This document shows positions 21,084 to 31,300 of a stretch of 64,000 bases of DNA, piece by piece; position 1 is the first letter of the stretch, and the number at the start of each line of letters is the position of its first letter. The stretch covers positions 62,001 through 126,000 of the forward strand of contig NZ_JBDJAW010000019.1 of the NCBI RefSeq assembly GCF_039649665.1. Reading direction: 5' to 3'. The position numbers and the translations under genes were made by a program. The notes beneath the pieces were generated by a model that searched no databases, was not told the DNA's origin, and saw only the letters and a list, made by a program, of their open reading frames with translations. Source of the stretch: Microbispora sp. ZYX-F-249 (GTDB taxonomy: Bacteria > Actinomycetota > Actinomycetes > Streptosporangiales > Streptosporangiaceae).

Positions 21084-23536
21084 GGATCGCCTGGTCCACG
21101 CTGCGTACGCGCTGGATCTCCTTCGCGGGCACGTTCGCCGCGCTGGCGCTGGGCGCCGCGCTGATCGCCGCGCTCGGCCAGGTGCTGGCCTCCGGGATCA
21201 CCTCACCGCCGCGGGGGCCGCAGCGGTACGCCGCCGCGCCCGTCGTGGTCGTGCCCGACGGGACGCTCACCGTGGACACCTGGCGGGGCGGCAGCAGCGC
21301 GCCCCTGGCCGAGCCGCGCGGCCTCGCGGACGACCTGGTCGCCCGTTTTCCCGGCGCGGTGGTGGACCGGGTCTTCCCCGCGCGGCTCTCGGACGGGCCG
21401 CCGGCGATGGGCAGGCCCTGGGCGGCCGCCCGTACGGCCCCGCAGCCGCTCGTCGCGGGCCGAGCGCCCTCGGGGGACGGCGAGATCGCGATCAGCGCGG
21501 GGACGTGGCCCGGGCGGCGGGGGTCCGCCGCGGCGCGGGCGCCGGCCGGGACGCGGGTGCCCGTGGTCACCGCGACCGGGATCAGGACCTACCGGGTCGT
21601 GGGCGTCACGGAGGCGGGGCCGCAACCCACGGTCTTCTTCGCCGACGCGCACGCCGCCAGGCTGTCGCCGCGCGTGGACGCGCTCGCGCTGTGGCGGCCC
21701 GCCGCCGAGGTGACGAAGGCGGTCGCGGGGGCGGCGCGGGTGCTGAGCGGGCAGGACCGGGCGCTGGCCGATCCGTTCCGCGAGGCCGACGAGCGGGCGC
21801 GCAACAACGCCAACACGATCGCCGGCATCGCCGCCGGGTTCGCCGCCTTCATCGCGATCTTCGTGGTCTCGTCCACGTTCGCGTTCGCGGTGGGGCAGCG
21901 GCGGCGCGAGTTCGCCCTGCTGCGGACCATCGGCGCGACCGCGCGCCAGGTCAGGCGGATGATGTACGGCGAGGCCGCCCTCGTCGCGGTGGCCGCCTCC
22001 GCGGTGGGCGCGTTCCTCGGCCCGCTGGCCACCGGGCCGATCCTCGACCGGCTGACCGCGCTCGGGATGGCGCCGGAGTGGCTGGTGCCGTCCGAGTCGT
22101 CCGTACCGGCCTGGGTGGCCTTCGGCACCGGCGTGGTGGTCGCCCTGGCCGGCGTGGCCGCGGCCGCGCGGCGGGCCGGGCGGGTGCGGCCCGCCGAGGC
22201 GCTGCGCGAGGCGGCGGTGGAACCCCGCGCGATGACGTGGGGCCGGTGGATCGCCGGGCTCGGCCTGCTGGGCACGGCGCTGGTCAGCATGGCGGTGACC
22301 ACGATCGGCGACCCGGGGTCGGCCACGAACAACAAGACCTTCATGCCGATCGTCATGCTGCTCATCGCCGCGCTGGGCCTGCTCGCGCCGGTCTTCGTGC
22401 GGCCCGTCACCCGCCTGCTCGTGGCGCCGCTGGAGCGGCTGCGCGGCGCCGGCGGCGTCGCGGTCGCGGGCGGGACGGCGGCCTCGGCCGGGCGGACCGC
22501 CGCCACCGCCGCGCCCGTCCTGGTCACCGTGGCGCTGGCGGCCTCCCTGCTGGGCGGGGCCGCGATGACCGACGCCGCCAAGGCCGCGGTGCAGTCCCGG
22601 CCGGTACGCGCCGGCTACCTGGTGCTCCCCGACGGCGACACCGGACTGGACCGGCAGCTCGTCCAGCGGCTGCGGGCCGTCCCCGGCGTGGACGTCGCCA
22701 CCGAGACCGAGACCAGCGTGTACACCCTCGAGGGCGACACCCAGCTCATCCGCAGGCCGGCCCGGGCCGTCGAGCCCGCCACGCTCTCCACGGCGTTGTC
22801 GGTTCCGCTGGTCGCCGGGTCGGCGGCCGGGCTGCGCGACGACACGATCGTCGTCTCCCGGACCTGGGAGCTGAGCCTGGGGCAACGCGTGCGCATGTGG
22901 CGCGCCGACGGCAGCCCGGTCACGCTGACGGTGACCGGTGTGCTCGGGGACGACTCACCCGCCGACGCCTACGTCACGCCCGCCCACGCCTTCTCCGCCC
23001 TGCCCTCCGTCGCGTACGTGACGCAACGTCCCGGCGCCTCGGCTTCGGCCGTACGGGTCGCGCTGGAGGACGCCGTACGCGGCCACAACGCCCGCGCGAT
23101 GAGCCGGGCGGAGTGGGCGCGGGAGTCCGGCGACCGGCAGGCCTCGGCCAGCCGGCTCGGCCTGCTGGCCGTGCTGGGGATCATGCTCTGCTACACCGTG
23201 ATCGCGCTGGTCAACACGCTGCTGATGGCGGCCTCCGACCGGGCGGCGGAGCGCGGCGGCCTGCGGTTGCTGGGCGCGACGCGGGCGCAGGTGCTGCGGT
23301 ACGTCGTGGCGGAGGCGCTGGCGGTGGTGGCCGTCGGAGTGGTGCTGGGGTTCGCGGCCACGGCGCTCGGCCTGCTGGGGCTGGGGGCGGCACTGCTGCG
23401 CCTGGCCGGCCCGTTCGCCTTCGACGTGCCCTGGCAACCGGTGGTCGCGGTGATCGCGGTCTGCTTCCTGCTCGGGGCGGTCGCGGCGGTCGTTCCCGCG
23501 ATCCGCATCAGGGGTGCCGTGATACCGCGGTCGTGA
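21077..23536 (+). CDS. FtsX-type ABC transporter permease, two tandem halves
   Basis: This 819-residue permease has an N-terminal membrane segment, a large extracytoplasmic domain, then three membrane helices around residues 255-375 (FVVSSTFAFAVGQRRREFALLRTIGATARQVRRM is a typical FtsX motif). The layout then repeats: another outer domain and a final helix set with LLGATRAQVLRYVVAEALAV. This MacB-like double-FtsX arrangement is common in Gram-positive exporters of peptides or lipids. The substrate is unknown. It forms a unit with the overlapping ATPase gene and faces a divergent LuxR regulator. Confidence 0.93.
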
Positions 23537-23605
23537 CCCGGTGACACCGGCGGCCGGGTCGGGAGCCGCACGTCGAGTCTCCGTGTGATGGCGGCGGTGC
23601 CGGTG

Positions 23606-23611
23606 GATAGT
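23606..23611 (+). promoter_or_regulatory. -10-like hexamer GATAGT before the DUF421 gene
   Basis: GATAGT is followed by 6 bases and then the GTG at 23618. This supports that start over in-frame ATGs further upstream. Confidence 0.4.
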
Positions 23612-23617
23612 GGGACG

Positions 23618-24133
23618 GTGGACTGGCAGTCGATCTTCGCTCCGAGCATTCCGCTGCTGGAGGGGTTCGTCCGCGGCACGGTGACCTTCCTCGTGCTGCT
23701 CGTTCTCCTGCGCCTGGTCGGTCAGCGCGAGGCGGGCGGCCTGGGCATCACGGACGTGTTGCTGGTCGTCCTGGTCGCCGACGCCGCGTCGGCCGGTCTG
23801 CACGGCAAGGCCGAGTCGATCTCCGACGGTTTCGTGGTGGTCGTCACGATCCTGTTCTGGAGCGTGGCGGTCGACGCCGTCGCGTACCGGTTTCCGCGGC
23901 TGGCGGCGCTGCTGAAGGCCCGGCCCAGGGCGCTGATCGAGAACGGCAGGCTGAACCGCAGGGTGATGCTGCGGGAGTTCATGACCTACGAGGAGGTGCT
24001 GTCGCAGCTGCGGTTGCACGGCATCGAGGACATCGCGGTGGTCGACCGCGCGTACATCGAGCCGAACGGCCTGATCAGCGTCATCCGCGTGGACCGGGGG
24101 GAGAACGAGCCGGCCGAGCCGCCGGTCATGTAG
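23618..24133 (+). CDS. DUF421 (YetF-like) membrane protein
   Basis: This 171-residue protein starts MDWQSIFAPSIPLLEGFVRG, as is usual in the DUF421/YetF family. Three membrane helices fill about residues 10-90, with the conserved LLRLVGQREAGGLGITDVLLVVLVADAAS segment. A cytosolic domain follows, with the conserved ENGRLNRRVMLREFMTYEEVLSQLR motif. Family members are membrane proteins of uncertain role, some linked to sporulation or stress. The earlier in-frame ATG at 23585 was rejected because the family begins at MDWQ and a -10-like hexamer sits 6 bases before this GTG. No operon partner is evident. Confidence 0.9.
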   Translation: MDWQSIFAPSIPLLEGFVRGTVTFLVLLVLLRLVGQREAGGLGITDVLLVVLVADAASAGLHGKAESISDGFVVVVTILFWSVAVDAVAYRFPRLAALLKARPRALIENGRLNRRVMLREFMTYEEVLSQLRLHGIEDIAVVDRAYIEPNGLISVIRVDRGENEPAEPPVM

Positions 24134-24215
24134 ACGCGGGCGGTCACGAAGGCACGGGGGGTTACGGAGCCGCGCGCGGTCAGGGAGACCGGCGGGTTCG
24201 CGAAGACGGGCGGGG

Positions 24216-25031
24216 TCACGGGGAAACGGCCCAGCGGGTGATGTGGAAGGACGCGGTCACCGGCACCGGGTCGGGCAGCGCGCCGATCTTCGCGGTCAGT
24301 TCCTCCGGGCGGGTGTGCCAGGCGCTCGGGCCCATGCCGACCACCGCCTCGACCTCGTCGTGGCGCAGCGAGAGCGCGATCTCCTCGGTCTCCTCCCCGA
24401 TACGGATGAACCGGCCGCCCAGGGTGTCCTCCAGACGGCGGTCCTTGTCCTCGTCCACGTTCAGCAGGCCGAGCCGCTCGACGAGCGGGCTCAGGTGGCC
24501 GGGACCGGGCGTGACGACGACGAGGGAACCGCCCGGCCGCAGCACCCGGGCGAACTCCTCCGCGTTGCGCGGCGCGAAGACGTTGAGCAGCACGTCCACG
24601 CGGTGGTCGGCGACGGGGATCGGCCGCCACACGTCCGCCACGACGGCGCCGATGCGGGGATGCGCACGGGCGGCCCGCTTCAGCGCGTGCTTGGACACGT
24701 CGAGCGCGATGCCGGCCGCGGCGTCGCCGAGCGCCGCGGCCAGGTAGTAGCCGGTGCCCGCGCCGGCGTCGGCGACCACGGCGGCGCCCTCGCAGAGCCG
24801 GGCGAGGCGGCCGGCCAGCGGGGCGTAATGGCCCGCCTCCAGGAAACGCGCCCGCGCGGCCACCATGGCGGGTGTGTCGGCCGTGCCGGCCGGGCGGGTG
24901 AGCATGTTCACGTATCCCTGCCGCGCCACGTCGTAGGAGTGGCCGCGCGCGCACCTGACCGACCCGTCGGCAAGATGGATCGCCGTCCCGCAGGCCGGGC
25001 AGACGAGGTGGTCGATGACGTCGGCGAGCAC
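24216..25031 (-). CDS. RlmA/TlrB-like 23S rRNA (guanine-N1) methyltransferase
   Basis: This 271-residue protein begins with a zinc-binding module (CPACG and CARGHSYDVARQGYVNML, where C and H residues bind zinc and contact rRNA) and continues as a class I SAM-dependent methyltransferase with motif I VVADAGAGTGYYLAA and motif IV LLNVFAPRNAEEFARVLRPGG. This is the layout of RlmA(I)/RlmA(II), which methylate G745 or G748 of 23S rRNA; the second type gives resistance to tylosin-like macrolides. Which base is modified cannot be told here. The GTG at 25031 is preferred for the typical MLADVIDHLVCPACG beginning; GTG at 25046 is possible. Confidence 0.9.
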   Translation of the reverse strand: MLADVIDHLVCPACGTAIHLADGSVRCARGHSYDVARQGYVNMLTRPAGTADTPAMVAARARFLEAGHYAPLAGRLARLCEGAAVVADAGAGTGYYLAAALGDAAAGIALDVSKHALKRAARAHPRIGAVVADVWRPIPVADHRVDVLLNVFAPRNAEEFARVLRPGGSLVVVTPGPGHLSPLVERLGLLNVDEDKDRRLEDTLGGRFIRIGEETEEIALSLRHDEVEAVVGMGPSAWHTRPEELTAKIGALPDPVPVTASFHITRWAVSP

Positions 25032-25148
25032 CCGTCCATCATCCACCCCAAGCGGAGTGCGAACCGGCGACAAGCCGGCTGCAGGAGTACGGCAAGCCGC
25101 CGGAGTTTCCATGGACACGCAAGGAGCTTTTCGAAGGGGGAGACCGAG

Positions 25149-25295
25149 ATGACCCGCACCCGCCGCCGCTGCCCGCGCTGCCGTACCGAGCTCGACGAGG
25201 GCCCGATCCTCTACCGCTGCGCCCACTGCGAGCGCGCCGTCTACGCCGCCGACCTCGACGACGACTACGCCCCCGTCGCGGCCGCCGCCCGCTGA
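25149..25295 (+). CDS. 48-residue zinc-ribbon protein
   Basis: The ATG at 25149 is preceded by a purine-rich AAGGGGGAGA. The product begins MTRTRRRCPRCRTELDE and has two CxxC knuckles (CPRC, CAHC) separated by 16 residues, which should bind one zinc. The end is acidic, then alanine-rich. No close family comes to mind. It lies 27 bases upstream of the MBL hydrolase gene, on the same strand, and may share its transcript. Proteins this short could help RNA or protein contacts; the function is unknown. Confidence 0.7.
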   Translation: MTRTRRRCPRCRTELDEGPILYRCAHCERAVYAADLDDDYAPVAAAAR

Positions 25296-25310
25296 CCGAC
25301 ACCCGGCCTC

Positions 25311-25316
25311 TATGGT
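25311..25316 (+). promoter_or_regulatory. -10-like hexamer TATGGT before the MBL hydrolase
   Basis: TATGGT is followed by 6 bases and then the ATG at 25323. No ribosome site is visible. Confidence 0.45.
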
Positions 25317-25322
25317 GGTGCG

Positions 25323-26051
25323 ATGCCGCATGAGCCGAGAATCGTGTCCGGTGTCGAGATCGTCCCGCTCTGCGATGCCGTCGGCCCGATGAAGGAGCCG
25401 GTCCGCAAGCCGCTGCCCGAGATGTTTCCCGGCGCCACGTTCGCACCCGGCGAGGAATGGGTGCTGCACTTCCACTGCTACCTGCTGCGCGCGGCCGGCC
25501 GTACGGTCCTGGTGGACACCGGGATCGGTGGCGCGCACTCGCTCGCGACCTGGGCGCCGCTGCCCGGACGGATCGGCGCGGAACTGGCCGCCGTCGGGGC
25601 CGCTCCGGAGGACGTGGACGTGGTCGTGCTGACGCATCTGCACAGTGACCACGCGGGCGGCGCGGTCGTGGACGGCGCTCCCGCCTTCCCCGGCGCCCGA
25701 TATGTGCTGCAGCGATCGGAGGTCGAGTGGGCCTCCGCCCAGGTGCGCGAGCTGATCCTCGATCCCCTGCGGGACCGGCTCGACGTCGTCGATGGCGACG
25801 CCGAAACCCTGCCCGGCGTCAGGGTGCTGCACACGCCCGGCCACACGCCGGGCCACCAGTGCGTCGAGGTGGGGGATGTGGTCATGAGCGGCGACGCCGT
25901 GCTCCACCCCGTCCAGCTCGCCGATCCCGCGATCCGCTACGTGTACGACGAGGACGCCGACCTCGCCGTACGGACGCGTGAGGACATCCTCGCCCGGGCC
26001 GCCGTCCTCGCCCCTTCCCACTTCCCCGACCCCTTCGTGTACCTGGAGTAA
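25323..26051 (+). CDS. MBL-fold metallo-hydrolase
   Basis: This 242-residue protein has the metallo-beta-lactamase fold signature THLHSDHAGG (about residues 103-112), which binds two metal ions, followed by the downstream ligands in HTPGHTPGHQ and VMSGDAVLHP and a late histidine in PSHFPDP. The spacing and size fit the lactonase-like and AHL-lactonase-related branch, which hydrolyses esters or lactones, but substrate cannot be read from sequence. It stands just after the small zinc-ribbon gene and before a toxin-antitoxin pair. Confidence 0.9.
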   Translation: MPHEPRIVSGVEIVPLCDAVGPMKEPVRKPLPEMFPGATFAPGEEWVLHFHCYLLRAAGRTVLVDTGIGGAHSLATWAPLPGRIGAELAAVGAAPEDVDVVVLTHLHSDHAGGAVVDGAPAFPGARYVLQRSEVEWASAQVRELILDPLRDRLDVVDGDAETLPGVRVLHTPGHTPGHQCVEVGDVVMSGDAVLHPVQLADPAIRYVYDEDADLAVRTREDILARAAVLAPSHFPDPFVYLE

Positions 26052-26107
26052 TCACCTGATCGCTCTTCGCTCATCTTCTTGTTTTGCTCTTGGCTCTGGG
26101 TGCACAA

Positions 26108-26117
26108 CGTACGTACG
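26108..26117 (+). promoter_or_regulatory. Palindrome CGTACGTACG upstream of the toxin-antitoxin pair
   Basis: A perfect 10-bp palindrome lies 8 bases before the antitoxin start. DUF1778-type antitoxins normally bind such sites to repress their own operon. Confidence 0.45.
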
Positions 26118-26125
26118 CGCTGGTC

Positions 26126-26401
26126 ATGGGTGGCAAGGAGGAGCGCGTCAACCTGCGCGTGGACGCGGAAACCAAGCGGCTGCTGGAGAATGCGAGCGAG
26201 GCGGCCGGGGACACCGTCTCCTCGTTCGTCCTTGGTGCGGCGACTGCAGCGGCCCGCGAGCTGCTGGCGGATCGAACGGTGTTCCACCTCGACGAAGAGC
26301 AGTGGCAGGCCTTCGACGCGGCCCTGTCCCGGGAGCCTCGGGACGTGCCGGGGCTCGCCGAACTTATGAGAACTTCAACGGTTCTGGACGAAGGCCCGTG
26401 A
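26126..26401 (+). CDS. DUF1778 family antitoxin (ribbon-helix-helix, TacA-like)
   Basis: This 91-residue protein begins MGGKEERVNLRVDAETK, the ribbon-helix-helix start of DUF1778 antitoxins, and continues with LLENASEAAGDTVSSFVLGAA, then DRTVFHLDEEQWQAFDAAL, the segment that wraps the toxin in TacA-type antitoxins. It should neutralise the acetyltransferase toxin encoded by the next gene and, with it, repress the operon. The stop overlaps the toxin start by 4 bases (GTGA). A start 42 bases upstream is in frame but would include the operator-like palindrome. Confidence 0.9.
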   Translation: MGGKEERVNLRVDAETKRLLENASEAAGDTVSSFVLGAATAAARELLADRTVFHLDEEQWQAFDAALSREPRDVPGLAELMRTSTVLDEGP

Positions 26402-27000
26402 AGCTGTCTCCGGTCGCCCCTGTCACGAGGGCCGACGATCTCGACGGCTTCGACTGCGGTTCTCCCGCCCAGAGCGAGTGGCTGACGCGTCATGCGCTGC
26501 AGGCGCACGCGAGCGGGGGGTGCCGCGTCTATGTCGTCCGCGACATGGGGTCCGGCAAGGTGGTGGGCTACTACTCGCTCACGGCCGGGACCGTCACTCC
26601 AGGCGAGGCTCCCGCGCGGCTGCTCAAGGGGGCCGGTCGTCATGCACAACCCGTGGTCATCCTGGCCCGGCTGGGTGTGGACAGAGCGGCACAGGGCATC
26701 GGGCTGGGACGGGCTCTCGTGGTGGACGCCCTCCGGAGGGTGGCGCGGGTGGCCGGCGAGATCGGTGTCCGAGCCATGCTCATCCATTGCGAGAGCGAGG
26801 CGGCGCGGGCCTTCCATCTGCGGCTCGCCGCGTTCGAGCAGAGCCCAAGCGACCCGCTGCACCTTCTGCTGCTGATGAAGGACCTGCGGCAGGTACTCGC
26901 CGGCGGCGCGTGGAATGACGTGATCGGTACGATCCCCGGCTTCACGGAAGCGGTGGACGTGGAGAGCAGCCGCGACAGCCGGCAGTCCAACGCCCTCTGA
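26398..27000 (+). CDS. GNAT-family toxin (TacT-like aminoacyl-tRNA acetyltransferase)
   Basis: This 200-residue protein has the GNAT fold with the acetyl-CoA loop RAAQGIGLGRAL and the N-terminal motif FDCGSPAQSEWLTRHALQAHASGG seen in TacT-type toxins, which acetylate charged tRNAs and stop translation. The position usually held by the catalytic tyrosine (A..FYxxxGF) reads AFHLRLAAF here, so Tyr appears replaced by His. It is about 25-30 residues longer than usual at the C-terminus. It overlaps its antitoxin gene by 4 bases. Toxin identity is clear; whether it still has full activity is not. Confidence 0.88.
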   Translation: MKLSPVAPVTRADDLDGFDCGSPAQSEWLTRHALQAHASGGCRVYVVRDMGSGKVVGYYSLTAGTVTPGEAPARLLKGAGRHAQPVVILARLGVDRAAQGIGLGRALVVDALRRVARVAGEIGVRAMLIHCESEAARAFHLRLAAFEQSPSDPLHLLLLMKDLRQVLAGGAWNDVIGTIPGFTEAVDVESSRDSRQSNAL

Positions 27001-27016
27001 CGTAGGAGGGCTCCGC

Positions 27017-28261
27017 TCAGGCGGGGGCCGGGGCCGGGGCGGGCGTGGGGTGAACGACGGCGCGGCGGCGGGTACGGGTCCTGTACCGGACGACCTGTAC
27101 GGCCCCGAGCAGCCAGATCGGATACTGCACGGCGAACGCCCAGCGGAAGTCGTGCTGCAGGTCCATGACGACCCCGACGAGCGCGATCAGGGACATCGAG
27201 GCGGCGAAGCCGCCGCCGTTGACGATGCCGGTGGCGACGCCGATGCGCTCGGCCGGGTTGAACGTGCGGGCGTAGTCGAAGCCGATGACCGAGCCCGGCC
27301 CGTTCGTCGCGAGGGCCAGCATGAGCAGCCCGAGCGTCCACAGCGGGGCATGGCCGCCGGGCCAGAGCAGGACGAGCGTCCACGCGCCGGCCGTGACGCC
27401 GATGACCGTGAGCACCATCCACGAGCGGCGCAGCGGGAAGCGCCCGGCCAGATAGCCGAGCAGCGGCCCGCACGCCATCGCGAGCAGCGTCAGCGCGGTC
27501 AGCAGCACCCCGGCCGTACGCGGGGACAGGCCCTGTCCCTGCACGAGGAAGGGGTAGCCCCACAGCATCGTGAAAGCCGCGGACGAGCACTGGGTGGCGG
27601 CGTGCGTCCACATCCCGAGGCGGGTGCCGGGCTCGGCCCACGCCGCCCGCACTGCCGATGCTTGTGGTGCGCGCTCGGGCCGCCGGTCGCGGAGCCCGGC
27701 GGCGACGACGGCCAGGGCCACCACCCCAAGGCCCGCCGCGCACAGGAAGGTCGGCGTCCAGCCGTACGCGTGCAGGGAGCTGATCAGCGGCACGGCCGAC
27801 ACGACCGCGCCGAACTGGCCGATGATGCCGGTGAGCTGCACGAGCAGCGGGTTGCGGCGGGGCGGGAACCAGACGCTGACGACCCGGATCACGCTGATGA
27901 ACGTCATGGCGTCGCCGCAGCCGACCAGCACTCTCCCGGCGGCGGCCGGCACCAGACCGGTGGAGACGGCGAACAGGAGCTGGCCGAGGGCCATGACCGC
28001 CGCGCCGGCGAGCAGCATGCGCTTGGACCCGAGGCGGTCGACCAGGACGCCGACGGGGATCTGCATGGCCGCGTAGACGAGCAGTTGCAGCATCGCGAGC
28101 GTGGACAGCGCCGCCGACCCGACCCCGAACCTCGTCGCCGCGTCGATCCCCGTCACACCGAGCGACTGCCGGTGGAAGACCGCGACCATGTACGCGAGCA
28201 CACCGGCGGTCCAGTAGATCAGAGCTTTACGACTGTTTCCGCCCGTCTGCACCACGTGCAC
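27017..28261 (-). CDS. MFS transporter
   Basis: This 414-residue membrane protein has about 12 hydrophobic segments and the major facilitator loop motif GVLVDRLGSKRMLLAG between helices 2 and 3. The early VAFHRQSLGVTG-like stretch (VFHRQSLGVTGID) resembles nitrate/sialate- and glucarate-type porters and NarK-like proteins, but the substrate cannot be assigned. It ends in a short PAPAPAPA tail. A -10-like TAAAAT lies just upstream of the start on the minus strand. In-frame GTGs at 28255 and 28252 are alternative starts. No partner gene is evident. Confidence 0.88.
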   Translation of the reverse strand: MHVVQTGGNSRKALIYWTAGVLAYMVAVFHRQSLGVTGIDAATRFGVGSAALSTLAMLQLLVYAAMQIPVGVLVDRLGSKRMLLAGAAVMALGQLLFAVSTGLVPAAAGRVLVGCGDAMTFISVIRVVSVWFPPRRNPLLVQLTGIIGQFGAVVSAVPLISSLHAYGWTPTFLCAAGLGVVALAVVAAGLRDRRPERAPQASAVRAAWAEPGTRLGMWTHAATQCSSAAFTMLWGYPFLVQGQGLSPRTAGVLLTALTLLAMACGPLLGYLAGRFPLRRSWMVLTVIGVTAGAWTLVLLWPGGHAPLWTLGLLMLALATNGPGSVIGFDYARTFNPAERIGVATGIVNGGGFAASMSLIALVGVVMDLQHDFRWAFAVQYPIWLLGAVQVVRYRTRTRRRAVVHPTPAPAPAPA

Positions 28262-28344
28262 ACATTTTACCGTTATGTACTTCTTACCCCTTGCGTGCCC
28301 CTATCTCAGGGAACAGCACGTGGCAGACGGAGCCGACCGGGCGG

Positions 28345-31300
28345 CTACCTCTTGCGCTTGGACGGGCGGCGTCCGCCCGGCTTGCCACCGCCGAAGAACG
28401 CCTTCACGCGCTCTCTGATGCTCTTCTGCTCCCCGGTGAGCCGGTTTGACGGCTCCTTGGCGAGCCAGGACAGGTTCTCGATGACGATCGCCTTCCTCCT
28501 AGGAGCCTCGTGGCGTGCGTTGTGGAGGGACACAAGCCTCCAGGCGAGCCAAGTAGTGATCGTGTGCTTCTTACCGAACGTCCGCTCGCTCGTGGTAAGG
28601 GCCGTCACGAGCAGAGAGTGCGCTCGCGCTTTCTCGCCATGTCCCGAAAGGGTGGTGGCGAGGCCGGCCATCGCCCTAAGCGTGTCGGGGTGGTGGTGGC
28701 CGAGGAGCCGGCGGCGGGCGTCGAGGACCTGTTCGTTGAGGGTGCGGGCCTGGTCGAGTTCACCTTGGTCGCGGAGGGTGGTGGCGAGGTTGGCCATCGA
28801 GGTGAGGGTGTCGGGGTGGTGGTGGCCGAGGAGTTGGCGGCGGGCGTCGAGGACGTGTTCGTTGAGGGTGCGGGCCTGGTCGAGTTCACCTTGGTCGCGG
28901 AGGGTGGCGGCGAGGTTGGCCATCGCGGTGAGAGTGTCGGGGTGGTGGTCGCCGAGGAGTTGGCGGCGGGCGTCGAGGACGTGCTCGGTGAGGTTGCGGG
29001 CCTGGTCGAGTTCACCTTGGTCGTGGAGGGTGGCGGCGAGGTTGGCCATCGCGGTGAGAGTGTCGGGGTGGTGGTCGCCGAGGAGTTGGCGGCGGGCGTC
29101 GAGGACCTGTTCGTCGAGGGTACGGGCCCGGCCCAGTTCGCCTTGTGCGTAGAAGGTGGCGGCGAGGCCGGACATGGCGTCGAGTGTGTGGAGGTGGTGG
29201 TCGCCGAGGAGTTGGCGGCGGGCGTCGAGGACCTGTTCGGTGAGGGTGCGGGCCTGGTCGAGTTCACCTTGGTCGTGGAGGGTGGCGGCGAGGCCGGATA
29301 TGGCGTCGAGTGTGTGAGGGTGGTGGTCGCCGAGGAGTTGGCGGCGGGCGTCGAGGACCTGTTCGTTGAGGGTGCGGGCCTGGTCGAGATGCCCTTGCCT
29401 GCGGAGGGTGGCGGCGAGGTTGGCCATCGCGGTGAGGGTGTCGGGGTGGTGGTCGCCGAGGAGTTGGCGGCGGGCGCCCAGCACCTGCTCTTCCAGAATT
29501 CGAGCCTCTTCGTACTGTCCGGCGTCGGACAGGAGGGTCGCCTGATAGGCGACGGCGGTGATGGTTTCGAGATCATCCCGCCCGAGCGTCACGGTGAACT
29601 CGTGGACAAGGCGATCCTGTAGCTGCTTGGCCTGTGTCAGGTGACCTTGGTGATAGAGCGCCTCGACCAGGTCCCGGCCGACACGGAGAGTGTCGATGTC
29701 GTGAGGCCCGAGGGCGCGGGTCCGGGTCTCGTAGACCTCCTCCTGTGCCTTCCGGGCCGCTGCTAAACGGCCCTGCGCCAACAAGAGCAGACCCTGGGTG
29801 TTGCGGCAGCGGAGATACTCGGGGTCGTCGTGCGGCATTCGTCCGGCCACGGCCAGGGCGTCCTCGATCACGGACTGTGAGTGGTCCAGCCGCCCGCGCT
29901 GCAGCAAGTATCGGGCGACCCGTTCCAGCAGGCCGGCCGTCTCCTCCGGTGCGACGCCCAGCCGTACGACATGCTGCGCGGCGGCGACGGCGTGGGCGAG
30001 CATCGTCTCGCAGTCGGGCCAGATCTTCGGATCACGGACGTCGTCGGGGAACGCCACGGCGATGGTGGCCAGCGCGAGCCCCGCCCAGCGCGGCTCCTCC
30101 GCGCCGAGGTCGGCCCGGGTGACCGCCTGCACGATGCGGTGAATGGACAGCAGACCGTCTTCGGTGTCGGCCAGCGAATACTTTCGCAGGGCCCGCGTCA
30201 CGTCGAGACGGCGTAGGGGATCGGTCAGGGCCTCGGCGAGGTCGGCGGGCGTGTCCGGCACCGGGGTGAGCCGGGACAGCGGGATGGCCTCGGCCCCGAG
30301 AAACGCGGCGAGGCGGAGCAGGGCCACCGCCGCGACGGACTGGGACGCCAGGCGTTCGAAGGACACTCGCCAGGTCGAGGCGATCGTCGCCTCGTTGTCA
30401 CCGGCGCGGCCCTGTCTGAACAGTTCCGGCGACTGCTGCTGCAACTGGCCGAGGTAGTCGGCCGCCGACATGCCCTCGGCGATGACACCGGCCGCCTGGG
30501 CCAGCGCGAGAGGCAGGCCGCCCAGGGCCTCCGCCAGCTCTCGCGCCGTGTCGGCGTTGGTGACCCTGCCCTTCCGCTGCAGGTATTCCACTGCGGCGGC
30601 GGTCGGCAGGACCTCCAGGTGCCGCGCCTCCGCATGGCGCCAGTCCCGCAACCGGGAAGTGATCAGCACGTGGCCCAGGAGCCGGTCGGGGAGAAGCGGG
30701 AGGATCTGCTCCGGGTCCTCGGCGTTGTCGAAGATCAGCAGCCAGTCGCGGCGGCGGTGAAGCATCTGACGGAGCGCAGGGACCGCCTGGTCGTCCTGGT
30801 CGAACGGCAGGCCCAGCTCCTTGGCGAGCTCCGCGTAGTCCCCGCGCAGGGTCGTCGGGTCCTCGGCCCGCACCCACCACACCACGTCGTACGCGCTGCC
30901 GTACCGATGGGCGTACTGGATGGCGAGCTGGGTCTTGCCCAGGCCGCCGAGCCCGGTGATCGCCTGGATGGCGGAGGCCGGGCGGTTCGCGCGGAAGGCG
31001 CGGTACAGGTCCGTGAGCTCGTTGTCCCGCCCGACGAAATCCGGGTTCGGGCGTTGCCCGCGCAGCTGCCACGCCTCCGGGTCGGCGGCGGGGAACCGGA
31101 CACGCTTTCCCGCTGCCTTGGGGAAGCCGCCGCTCGCCACGCGTTCGGCACGTTCGGCCACCCCGTTCAGCAGGCGCCGCCGGGCCTCGTCCTCGTCCAC
31201 GTCGCGCAGGTCGATCGGCACGTACGCCGCCAGCAGCGGCGGTCTCTCGCACTCGGCCACGAGGACGGGGATGAGGGCCCGATCCTTGCCCTCCGCATCC

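Noticed and set aside
28510-29622. 370-residue Val/Glu/Gly-rich repeat frame opposite the TPR region
   Set aside because: It is a mirror of the 126-bp TPR repeats and has no separate start signal or homologous look.
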